Assembly (NCBI GenBank): GCA_949825025.1
Contig: OX463781.1
Span: 27,227,192 to 27,291,191 of the forward strand
Source: Siphlonurus alternatus
Taxonomy: Eukaryota; Arthropoda; Insecta; Ephemeroptera; Siphlonuridae
Direction of reading: 5' to 3'
DNA length: 64,000 nucleotides
Numbering within the stretch: the stretch's first letter is position 1; the number at the start of each line of letters is the position of its first letter. The translations under genes were made by a program, and so were the position numbers. This document shows, piece by piece, positions 38,366 to 49,744 of this stretch. A model generated the notes under the pieces. That model saw only the letters and a program-made list of their open reading frames with translations. It was not told the DNA's origin and did not search any database.

Positions 38366-38727
38366 AGTGCTGTTGCAATGGTCGTTTATCCGACTTGCAA
38401 TCAGGAGGTCATGAGTTTGAATCCCGGTGCAGCAACCTTGGCTTTTAGACATCGCGCTAAGAACTGCATGGGTCCACTCTTAGTGCATTCTAGAGGTAAC
38501 TGATGGTAATTACCGACCATCTTGACTGAGGTTTCTACGTTCCTTCAGTTAAATTAAAGTGATGTCCTAAACCTAGGAAACCATCAGAGAACTTGATCAG
38601 TATCAAATCTCAAGACTTGAAAATGCAACCTTGTCCTGATGATTTTATGTCAGTCTGAACTGATTTAAATACCGGTTGTCCAACCTCATGGTGAAAAGCA
38701 ATGCTATCTTTCTGTCTTCAATTATAC
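38366..38727 (+). mobile_element. tRNA-derived SINE
   Basis: The head (38368-38435) folds roughly like a tRNA: 5' TGCTG pairs with 3' CAGCA, an A-box-like TGGTCGTTTATCCG is present, and a B box GAGTTTGAATCCC is well placed. A unique ~290 bp body follows (CATCGCGCTAAGAACTGC, GGTTTCTACGTTCCTTCAG). The 3' end is unclear. Pol III-transcribed SINE architecture is inferred from the two boxes. Confidence 0.6.
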
Positions 38728-38729
38728 AA

Positions 38730-40555
38730 TCATGTATGAGTGTATATACTGATAGGGGCGCAACGTTGTATTAATTAACAATTTAAATTATCAAGCTGTA
38801 AAATTGCATAGAAAAAAAAACGTGGAGAATATTATATATAATAATTTTATTAACAGTTTAACAAGAAGAAACTGAGAGTATATTTCTTAGTCTGCACCAA
38901 AATTGACGCGATTATCTGAGTATACATAAATATAAAAAAACGTATCTTCTTTTATTGCTTTAGGTATATTTGAATAAGTCTTATAATTATGAAATGTTTA
39001 TATATTATGATTGTTTTATAAATTCAATATTGAGAAATAAAATGACATATAAATTATTAAAGTTTTTTTGAGGGAATAAGCAGCTTTATCGGCATTATTT
39101 TATATCAACTTAACTCCCTTGTAGAGTTTTAAAAAAGAATCTCCCGCTGTAATATAATTAAGATGGTAGACTATAATAATTATTGTGAATATTTATGATA
39201 ACATCTAGCTCTCGTTACTTCGAAACTTGACAAGTGTTTCCACTGCGAGCCCATGTGGCTTCCCGCGGTTCTAATCACAGCGTCTTGGCATTTCCACAAT
39301 TGCGATGAGAAGGCAGCTGCCACGCTCGGCAATCTGCTCAGATTATTTCGCGACTTTTTGTCACTGCTCAGTTTGTTTAAATATTTGAAAATTAAACATC
39401 TTACAAGTTAGTTTAAAACGATCTAAATTCTTTCTTCATCATTGAATTGTTCACTTTCTTGTCTTCTAGATTCTCGATCACTCACTTGCTTGAACTTTTA
39501 TCCTCTTTACATGTAAGATTTGAAAATAAACAACTAGGACTTGAATAAATAATTATAATTAAATAGTAGTGGAAGTGTGTAGATTTGCATCTCAAGGTTA
39601 TATACGAACACCTTTCAACTTTCAATAGATTACTGCAATGTTATGAGTAACGTGAATAATTCATAATGTTTAACATTTATTGAGAGTTAAAATCTTTGTA
39701 TAATTAAATTTGTATAACGCGTATACATTTATTTTATTCATATATATGAAATTTATTTTTAATTTTGTTAACTTTATGGTTTAGGTATAAAAATTATTTT
39801 AAATTAAAAACGTATTTTTAAGAGGGATTTTATAATGTTACTCAGAAGTCGTTTTCAATTAATTTAAATGTAACTTTCCTCTCCGAGAACCAGCTTTTAA
39901 TTCCACGCTTTATTTTTCACCAATCTCTAGAGCAGAGAGAGAGAGAGAGAGAGAGAGACTGAGTAATTTTTTTCTTATCTTTAATTTCGAAAAGAAAATT
40001 CTACTCAATTTTCAAGCAATTAAAAAAAAAGTTGCGAGAAATGTCTTCTGCATAAAAACATGTTATTTAGCAAAGAGATGTAAATAGATTTGCTTTCGTT
40101 TTCGCAAACTTTTTGTCCACTCAGAAAATAATATACATGTATTTCTTTTTTTAAATCTCCATCTTCTTAAATTACTCTCTCTCTCTCTCTCTAACGTTTA
40201 TATTCAAGTGCTGCCTACTAGCTGTAACTTAATTGTGTTTCATCACTTTATAATGTAATTACTTCAGAACTGTATAACGTCATCTTTCAACAATAATTTT
40301 TTAACATTTTTTTGCAAACAAATTAATTGAGTGTTGTAATTTTGATAAGATTTGATCTGAGATTTACAAATATTTTATCATTATAATAAACATAATAATT
40401 TACTTTAATTTATATCAATGAATGCATGCATAAACATAATTATAAGTATTTTACAACATGAATAACACAAAGATAAATCAAGTACAGAAAACATAAATAC
40501 AGTTATAGAACATACTTCAATGCTTGCTAAATATAATTAAAAATACATAATTATA
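38730..40555. other. AT-rich stretch, no supported gene
   Basis: GC-richer DNA at 39235-39345 is unrecognised. Short GA and CT runs lie at 39934-39958 and 40175-40192. Confidence 0.4.
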
Positions 40556-40558
40556 GCC

Positions 40559-40782
40559 TTAGATCTTTGGAGTCGGACAACATCTCCCGTTGTCGTATAC
40601 CAGGCCGCCGGTGGCAGAAGGCGAGTGGCTTCGGCTGCTCGCTGCGAAGCCCCGGTGAGCAGGAGGGTCGCGACGGTGAGCGCTGAAGGGTCTGGGCGTG
40701 AGCCTGCCTATAGAGCCGCCGTCGGTGCAGATTTTGGTGGTAGCAAATTCTCGTTGTCGTTGCTTGACTTGGTTGCTTGGTT
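40559..40782 (-). CDS. Candidate terminal coding exon, basic/Ser-rich C-terminus
   Basis: An acceptor (TTTTTGTTGCTAG) is followed by 224 nt open in one frame and closed by TAA at 40561-40559. It encodes PSNQVKQRQREFATTKIC, then a Gly/Arg/Pro/His/Ser-rich tail ending LVYDNGRCCPTPKI. G+C content is far above the flanks and third positions favour G/C, as in the exons of the NRF-6-like gene. Entry phase is 1. Upstream exons should lie at higher coordinates. A longer overlapping frame starting at 40925 is less likely to be real. I do not recognise the family. Confidence 0.45.
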
Positions 40783-41352
40783 CTAGCAACAAAAATATTC
40801 AAATGATATTGACTGCAAATCTGATTACACAGTTTACAAATACTAGTTGGTTCGGCTATGTGAAATTTAGGAGATTTACAACTTACATGGTGAAAGCCGT
40901 GAACTGATTGACGAGTCTTAGACATGTCTTGGATTGGATTTTTCTAGTTGAGGCAAACACCATTGCCTAGGTCTGTCATAGCAGCGGTGTAATAAAACTC
41001 AGGGTCAATATCTTTGGCGCTTTATCGTTTCTAGCAGTTAGAAATTCTGTGTATTGATCTGTTGCTGGGAGTTTAAACATATTTTTGATCTCAGAAACGA
41101 AAATAAAAAACAAAATTAGATTCTATATTAAGTTTGTAAGCTAATCTGGTTTTAGTAAATTTAGACATACCAAGTAGCCTTTTTTACTACAGAGTTCTGG
41201 CCTAATCTATATTGTAGGTGAATACAACCACTGCCATTGCTGACGAAAGTAGACTTGTAGCACTGATTTTTTTATTGGCTTTCCCGTATGTCTAACTTGT
41301 TATCTGAATAGAGCAATAGACAGGTAGACTATATATTTATATTATTTATATA

Positions 41353-41379
41353 CAGGGTTGTATAAGTTATACAACCCTG
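41353..41379. repeat. Perfect 13-bp-arm palindrome
   Basis: CAGGGTTGTATAA, one base, TTATACAACCCTG. Could be a hairpin, or the remains of two abutting element ends. Confidence 0.8.
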
Positions 41380-41651
41380 ATTTATATATACTAAAGAGGG
41401 AGAATTAAGAATATTTTATACATCATGATTAGACGGTCAAATAAACACAACTAACTTTCGATAAAGTTTAAGTCTTTAAGTATTTAATTATACAATATGA
41501 ATACTATACTATCAGCTTTTATTAGAAAAAAATCTTTATACAATATATGCATTTCTAGACAGGGACGGACGGCAGTGAGGGAAAGTCGAGAACCCTTGTA
41601 TTGTATTTATTACGAGTGTCCGTTAGGACGAAAGGATTAAGGAGACGGGGG

Positions 41652-41875
41652 TAAAGGCGGATTCACATGGCGATTTCCAGCCTGCGACGCGAAGCGAATA
41701 ATGCGCACTTGCTGTAACATTCATTGGCGGCCATATTTGGCGATTAGAAAAAAGAGCATCGTAATTTAACGCGATATTCGCCGCCGCAATGGAGAATTCG
41801 CTTCCGCATAGGATTTCACAGCTTGTGTGACAAAATCGCGTCGCATCGCCGTTTTCGACATCTGAATCCGCCTTA
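41652..41875. mobile_element. GGCGGATTC-ended MITE, family C, copy 2 (both ends intact)
   Basis: Ends TAAAGGCGGATTCACATGGC and, reversed, TAAGGCGGATTCAGATGTCG. The body matches copy 1 (35.5 kb) in inverted orientation. It is 224 bp without an ORF. The family is unassigned; terminal TAA/TTA bases could be a 3-bp target duplication. Confidence 0.75.
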
Positions 41876-41879
41876 CGAG

Positions 41880-43880
41880 GTTATTAGGATAGGAGAGGAG
41901 GCTAATCTGTGGTCTTAGGTATATAATATATTACTCGTATGTCAGTGGTATAGCATGAAAATTGTTCTTAACAAAATTGCTAAAATTCTTGAGTAAGTAT
42001 AATATATTCCATAACAATTAAGGAAATAAATATTGCAATGCAAAACTATATGTAATTATAATTTAGTTTTTTCAAATACTTTTATGAAGTATATATTAAA
42101 AATATTATTTACCAAGTTGAAGAAATGAAATTTCTTTCATTAAGTGATGCGCGCATATATATTATAATTAATTTACGCTTCGTTTGTTACTGTATATTTG
42201 ACCCTAATTTATAGCTTCAAGCACCTAATTATAAAAAAAAACTCCTAGCTAATATTTCAAAGAAACATTTTTTTCCCCTATATAAAACTGCAAGAAAACT
42301 TATAGTTATAAAAATAATAATACTAAAATTATGTCTTTAATGAATTAATTTACTGATGTGTTATGAATTACGAAAGAGAAAATAAATATAATAATATTTT
42401 ACTCTTGTAATATAAAAACACAAGAGTATTTATTTATAAATATATTTGTATAACATTGTGGCTTTATACACTTTATATAAAATACGTGAGTCCCTCATTA
42501 TAAGACAAACAGAAACAAGTTTTGAACACTCTCTCGATTGTTAGTGGCAGTAGCTATACAAGAGTGGACATCATTAGTTCCATCTTTTGTAAAAGAGACA
42601 CTCTAAAATGTGATCTCAGGCATAATTTTCTCCTCTTCTTTTGTAAGACTCCAACAACGATGATATTGCAAGTGGTGGTGTTGACTCAATGTTATTACAG
42701 AATCTCTCTCTTTCATTCTCCCCACAACACAAGCAATGTCAACCGTCTGCTGAGTACATACAACATCGTTGCAAGTGTGGCAAAAGATACAGTTGACGAG
42801 AAGTGTGTTTTGATTACTATAACCTTATTTTTGTTTATACACCTTTTTTTCTTTATTATATTTAAAAAAAAAAGTGTAAAGAAACCCCAGTCCAATTAAA
42901 ATACATATACTATATATAACAATATATTTATATATACATAATATAATAATTGCACACGCGTTTATTTTTATATACATATATATATACACATATAATAAAT
43001 AAATAAATTACTTTTTTTAAATTTTTTATACTATAAATATAATTTGTTTTATAAAAAAATAAATATATTTTGTAAAGATATACTACGTGAATATACTGTC
43101 ATAAAAAGACATTGTGTAATAAATACATGCTCTTTTATTTTTACAAAAGCGTGTGTTTGTTACAAAAACGGAGTAAATTCATAGTCAAATATTGTTTAAG
43201 TTTATTTTTTATAATTATAAATGCAAAAGTACAAATATAATTACCAATGTTTGAGAGTACTGAAAAAATATTAAAATGAATCGTGATATATTCATTTTAT
43301 TAAAATGCTCAAATATTGCTTATATATAAGCTACACGGTACTATAAAATACAAAATATTATTACAACCCTACTGTCAATAAATTCATGAATATAATGTTC
43401 GCAAATTAGTTTGAAAATTTTATCTGAAATTATATAGCTGCACGTTTTTATTCTTCTGATTTTCCTTCTGAAATTTACCAGAATTAATTATATAGACACG
43501 TGAGTTTAAATGCCATTAAAACACTATTATTTTTAATAAAAAAACATGTATCTTCACTTTTAATTTTTATAAAAACAATTTATATTTATATGCAATTTAG
43601 CCCTTACAATCACATCGCATTTCTTGTTGGCCTGACCATGTAATAGATAATTGAAATTTTCACGCTAAAACTGTTTAGAATAAACTTATTATATATAACC
43701 ATTTTTACATCACGTATGTTGAAAATATTAATTATGATTTTACCACTTGGTTAAAAGTTAAAAGACGTTGTTGAGACAATGTAGAAAAAAAAAAAGTCAA
43801 GAGTAAAGATTTTGTGTGAGAGATGAGAGAGAGAGAGAAAACGATGAAAGTTGTTAAAGAAACAGGGCATTCATCTTCCT
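41880..43880. other. AT-rich stretch, no supported gene
   Basis: An open frame of 125 codons on the plus strand at 42522-42899 has a hydrophobic, Lys-ended tail. It reads like A/T-rich chance coding and has no recognised domain. Confidence 0.35.
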
Positions 43881-43899
43881 ATAATTGCATCGTCAAAAT

Positions 43900-44170
43900 T
43901 TTAGACGCATGGGCTTTTCAGCCCGAGTGCTCCTTTATAGCTGGGCGGTTGAGGGGAAAAAAAAAATGAATTTCCGCGGCACGGGGGGGAGTGAAAGCGG
44001 GTCGCGTGCTCCAGCAGCAGCAATGGTTAGTCACCGAGGTCTGCATCAATCACTTGGCGGTGACCTCCCGCCGCAGTCGCCGCCAACCGAGCAACTCACC
44101 TCCCGCGTTCGCCCGCACATAGTAATTACTATAAACACTCGGTTCGCTCAAATTAATCTGTTCGCGTAAT
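43900..44170 (-). promoter_or_regulatory. GC-rich island with candidate first exon
   Basis: About 250 bp of CpG-containing, GC-rich DNA in A/T-rich surroundings. On the minus strand ATG TGC GGG CGA ACG CGG GAG runs straight into a consensus donor GTGAGT (44099-44094), so 44120-44100 could be a first coding exon (MCGRTRE). It lies 3.3 kb upstream of the candidate terminal exon at 40.78 kb on the same strand, but the phases (0 out, 1 in) need at least one exon between them. Confidence 0.3.
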
Positions 44171-44884
44171 TTGTTAGAGAACATTTTTTTTTAAAAAAAA
44201 AAAGCTTTTAATATGAAAAATTATTTAAAAAGGGGGAGAAAATGGCAAGAGCTTAGGGTGTTGGAATTATCTCGTACTATACTTTCAACTAAAAATGTTT
44301 CTTTCGGCAATGTATTATTTGTTATTATCTGAAAATTCAGAAAATTGTCATACTTTTTAACCCAACATTTTATTTTGATTTCAAAGGAGTGTATTAAATA
44401 ATTTTTTACATTTATTTCAATAAACTTTTTAATATTAAAATCGGACCAGGCACTTTTACTTGCCTTAAAATGTTGTAAAAACATTAAAATTAAAAGCAAA
44501 CATTTGCATGTGACACAGCGACACATCAGCATAAAGAAAATTGACTTTTAATTTTTTAAAGTACAAACTAAATATTATAATAATAATAATAATAATGAAG
44601 GAAATCAGTGAAATTAGCTATTTAATTCTACGTGACAGAAATAATTTTTCATGATGAATTCCTCAAAATAGTGAAACTTATATTATTATATAATATTTAT
44701 TCTGTGGAAAATGAAAACATGAAGTTATTATGGGAGTTTTCTCCATATACAGTATAATATATTCAACAGTGTTGTTATGCAAAGCAGTCAATTTTATTAT
44801 GTCCAGCGTTGTATCACATGTCTTCAGTTATATATTTCATATGGTCAACAAAACAGACAGCCATACACGTGTTCATGTATATGT

Positions 44885-44962
44885 GTTAGTATAGAGATCT
44901 GCTGTTTTCTTATTTCCTTGCTGGAAATGGGATCCCGGCGGGAGATCTCGCTATACTAACTG
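44885..44962. repeat. Short inverted-repeat hairpin
   Basis: GTTAGTATAGAGATCT and AGATCTCGCTATACTAAC pair across a 43-bp loop that contains GGGATCCCGGCGGGAG. Confidence 0.55.
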
Positions 44963-45413
44963 GATGGTGGATCAACTCTGACCGGGAGAGGGAGAAATGG
45001 ACCTGGGATTTGACTGCAATATTGCACGGGTAGAGCACACCAAAGAGCATTTCTGATGTCGATCAAACACATAATATACAGCCACATTGCCATTTCTCCC
45101 ATAAATTCTCTACTGCACTTACTGCGATGTCTGTGTTAATTGATTCCTTTTGAGCAACTGATAACAAAGTACTAAGTTAGTAATTAATTTACTGCAGTTA
45201 ACAACTTTAATTGATTCATATAATTAAATTTTTCTTTATATAATATACTTTGGAAAAAAAATATATTTTTATATTATTTATATATTAATTTAAAAACTTT
45301 ATGTCTTTAAATATAATACTTAAACGTAATAATATTTATATTATAATAAGTTTTTTAATTTAAAAAACATGAAAACTTAAAACTGTATTGAAGTATATTT
45401 ACAACACAGAATA

Positions 45414-45416
<3 letters not shown>

Positions 45417-45470
<54 letters not shown>
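45417..45470. repeat. (AT)n microsatellite
   Basis: About 27 uninterrupted TA units. Confidence 0.9.
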
Positions 45471-45476
<6 letters not shown>

Positions 45477-45479
45477 ATA

Positions 45480-48153
45480 TTATATATTTCAAGCAAATAT
45501 TAGCAAAAGACTTGAAATATTTCAAAAAAATTTGATTGAATATTTGATATTTTTATTATAACACTTGAGTTAGGGTGGGAAGTATATTTGAATGTGGTTC
45601 CTTTGATGCGAGGGAAATCTTGATTAGTTTCTGTCTGCAACTTTGAGATGGGGAACTGACGAGAGAGAACTTGTCAATGTTTCTCTCTCTCTGAGTGATT
45701 CTCCCCTCTCTCTTTATCAAACAAGGCACGCCACACACAAGATAGACATGAAGACCTAACATGAAGTGTACATCTGAGAGCTTCACATCAATTAGAGATA
45801 GTAAGCTTACATGAGATTTAAGTGAGAATGTCATCTTTTTATATATTAAATTTATAAATTATTTATTTTTTATATAAATTTTATCTTCAATATTTATAAT
45901 TCAACAATTAAAAATATTTCAATTAAACTGATTTTTTTTTGTTAATGTATTTCAAACATATTCGTGGATGTGAATTTTGTCTCTAAATCTATCTCAATGT
46001 TACATCTATGGTATATAATTATTACGTCACAGAAAGCTCCAAAATTTATCATATCAAAATCAATCAAGCAAAATGGGAGGGGGATCAAGAACTCCGCATT
46101 CTCCTATGCTCCTCACTTGCATATATATGTACGAGAAATACATAATGTCGGCACTCCAGCATGCGAGACATTGATCTTGTATTGTGGCTTTCAATTGCTT
46201 TGTAAACTTTTAACATTCTATTAAATATTTTATTTTTATATATCAAAAAAACATACAGATAAGTAGACAAAGTATATCGTAAGTATATTTGAGAAAATCT
46301 CAACAACATTTTTGGATTTCAGACTTTGAATGCATGCAACTTTCTCAGCAGCACAGTGAGCTGCACACTTATAATGTTTTTTTTTTTTTTTTTCATATTC
46401 AGCAGGTTTCTTTGGTATCTAAGAATACATTCTTTTATCCTATAATCAATTCTGATGACATTTTGTATTTAATTAAGACGCTTAAATGTTTGAAAACTTG
46501 AAATAAAACAGCTATACTATAATACGAATAAAAATTCAAAATAATATCAGATAAAAATTATATAGTGTGTATTTTATTTATTTTTTTTTTAATAAACTCT
46601 TTGTTAGATTGCATGTCATCTATTCATTCCATTTATTAAACAGTACTGGGTGTGTTAGAAATTTTATTGGCATGCGAAATCTTATTAAATAGTTTTTTCT
46701 TTAATTTGTTCAACAATTCAAAATGATTCTTTGTGATATTTGATGAGGACCAAAAAATGTCTTCTGCTTGTATTGTTTGGAAAAAAAAAAGAAAAACAAA
46801 TTTGTTAGTACCATTTATGTCTGGTGAGGAAAAGACATCACATATTTTATTAATATGAACTATGAATGAATGTGATAGGTGCATGCTACTAGCGCCACCT
46901 CGTTCTATGCTTCGGTGTGCGAAATCATGCAGGTACTATACAACTAGTTTACAATGGAAGAGACTTCATAAGGCAGACATTACAATAATAATTTATTATA
47001 AACATTGCGTGCAGAATAATTTGTTAGGACTCACCGTAGCCACAATATATTTTTTGTGTGGGAAGTTAACACCTCTTCCAATGGCATAATACTTGGTCAA
47101 AACAGCCAGTGCACCTTACAGAGTTTTTATAATTGTGGGAAGATTATCCACAGTCTTATTACTTGGACAATTTTCATACTCCTTGAAGAGATTTTTACAT
47201 CCAGAACATCACATCTGGTGTGTGGGGCGCCTCTATATCGCGCATCTCGAGCGGCCGGTCCCCGTGGAGCCGGGACAAATAAGACCCTAAAACTGGCCAC
47301 TCCACCATCCCATTCGTGCACTGTTTGAGCGCCACACTCGAGCGTGATGGAGCCCACCAAACGTCGTCATACAAGATAGCAAAACTTTTAGGAAGAATTT
47401 TGCAAACAACATGACAGAAAATATTTTTATGTGAACCATATAATATATTTTGACATAAAAATAAGTCAATTCTATTTTTTTATTAGTTTTATTTAGTTAG
47501 TTTTTTTTTTTTATAAATTGCCTATAATTGTCTACAAATTTTGAATCTCAAGGCAAGACTACAATACTATAGTATATGAGTCCGGCAGTATTAGTCACTT
47601 TTGTCGACCTCCTTGTATAATGTTATAATGCATCTGAAGTTTAGCAAGACTTGTCTTTATACATACACACAGTTTAAAAAGTTTAACCATAACAATAATT
47701 ACTTGCGGCTAATTCAAGGACTAATATCATATTAGCAGATCTGTAGTTGACACACAACTATTAAAATGCAAGACACGTTTTATTATTATCGTCTTTAGTA
47801 AACTCATTAACTAAAAAATATTTCTTAAAAATTAAAAAGAAAATACCTGCTTTTTACTTAAAAAGATAATGTGTAACACTTTGTTTAAAGAGCTATTAAA
47901 ATTCTGGAATATTCGAGTTATAAAATTTAATTTTTTATTAAAAATGGAGAAAATATTAATTTAAAAATTAATTATGATAAGAATAAATGAACTTTTTTAT
48001 ATTTTTTTTTCTTAAAAAAGGATAAAAATGTAAACAAAAAATCTTTGTATAGCAATTGTTTGAAGAAACGTTAGTGCTGGTTATCTGAGTTGGGCCAGCT
48101 TGAAGAAGATGAGGGGGGGGGGACTTCGAACAAAGAGCACTTCTTCCTACATT

Positions 48154-48190
<37 letters not shown>

Positions 48191-48420
48191 TATTGCATGC
48201 AGCAGAGAAGAGAGAAAGATGGCAGCAGTATATAAGTTGTAATCAGCAAGAAACACGAATGAATGAAGTTTATCAGCACCAATATTATTGGAAGGAGAAA
48301 GGGAGGAAATTTTACCTTTAGAAATGTGGATTTATTCCTTCAGTTTCTTCAACTTGTGTTAATATATAAGGAAATGTAACGTAAACATAATATCGTCCTC
48401 ATTTAAACCAAGTTTCACAA
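45480..48420. other. AT-rich stretch, no supported gene
   Basis: A GC-rich patch at 47215-47350 is open in several frames on both strands. It has no convincing splice pair and no recognised protein. A (GA)n run is at 48154-48186. Confidence 0.35.
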
Positions 48421-48423
48421 TAT

Positions 48424-48528
<105 letters not shown>

Positions 48529-49410
48529 TTATTCAATTTAAAACCTAGTTGTATCGATTTACATTTTCACTCTAATTGCTAAAACTACGTAATCTGCAAC
48601 CCAATATTCTTACTTTTGTTTTTACATAATTTGAAATTTCGAAATATTTGCCTTCACTTCCATCTAATGTAAGATTACTTCAGGAAATAGCAAAAATACG
48701 ATGGTGAATCTCAAGTCTGAGACTTACAGAAAGATTTCACTGCATTTCAGGAATTTTAAAAATAGCCTTTAATAAACTGTAAATATTTACAGTTTTAACG
48801 TTATTAATATTTCCGGCCACTTCCAGCAATAATTTATTTCCGTTAGACTGTAGTTCTTAATCAAATGTCAACAAAATACCTTTCCAAGATGTTTAAAGTG
48901 AAATATTTAGTTCACTTTAACTGCAATCGAGTTATAAGTAAGTATTAAGTGATTTATAACATTGAATAACCCTTGATTGCATTTCAGCTCGACATTTAAC
49001 TTTATTAAATCAAATTAATGCAAAACCCTTCGTGCAACTTTGGCAATTTATAACAGGTTAGAAACATTTACAACCAAATATTAATGCTGAATTTTTACAA
49101 AATTATGTAACAAAAATTTGTTCAATAGTTTTTTTTTGTTCCGTTTGTAAAGACTAAAGAGCCATTATATAAAACTCGTTGTACCCACACTGATCAGAAA
49201 TTACATAAATGGAAATGTAAAATATTCAATTTAATTAATACATGTATTATTTATAATTGAAAAAAAAACTTTTAGCATTTATTTTAAATGATAAATGAAA
49301 TAATAGTAAAAAAATTAAATAAATAGTTACATGAAATTTAATTTAATATTCCTAAAAGCTTCATTTAGTATGTTTTTTTTTATCAATAAAATATTTTAAA
49401 AAAATTGTTT

Positions 49411-49697
49411 TTTTTTCTTTTCTTTTCTTTTCTTTTCTTTTCTTTTCTTTTCTTTTCTTTTCTTTTCTTTTCTTTTCTTTTCTTTTCTTTTCTTTTCTTT
49501 TCTTTTCTTTTCTTTTCTTTTCTTTTCTTTTCTTTTCTTTTCTTTTCTTTTCTTTTCTTTTCTTTTCTTTTCTTTTCTTTTCTTTTCTTTTCTTTTCTTT
49601 TCTTTTCTTTTCTTTTCTTTTCTTTTCTTTTCTTTTCTTTTCTTTTCTTTTCTTTTCTTTTCTTTTCTTTTCTTTTCTTTTCTTTTCTTTTCTTTTC

Positions 49698-49718
<21 letters not shown>
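49411..49718. repeat. (TTTTC)~62 microsatellite
   Basis: About 308 bp of perfect TTTTC, bordered on the right by an uninterrupted T run (to 49739). On the minus strand this is a poly-A run followed by (AAAAG)n, as if the array grew from a retroposon poly-A tail. It produces the longest ORF of the region (Lys/Glu/Arg), which is spurious. Confidence 0.97.
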
Positions 49719-49734
<16 letters not shown>

Positions 49735-49744
49735 TTTTTGGAGA

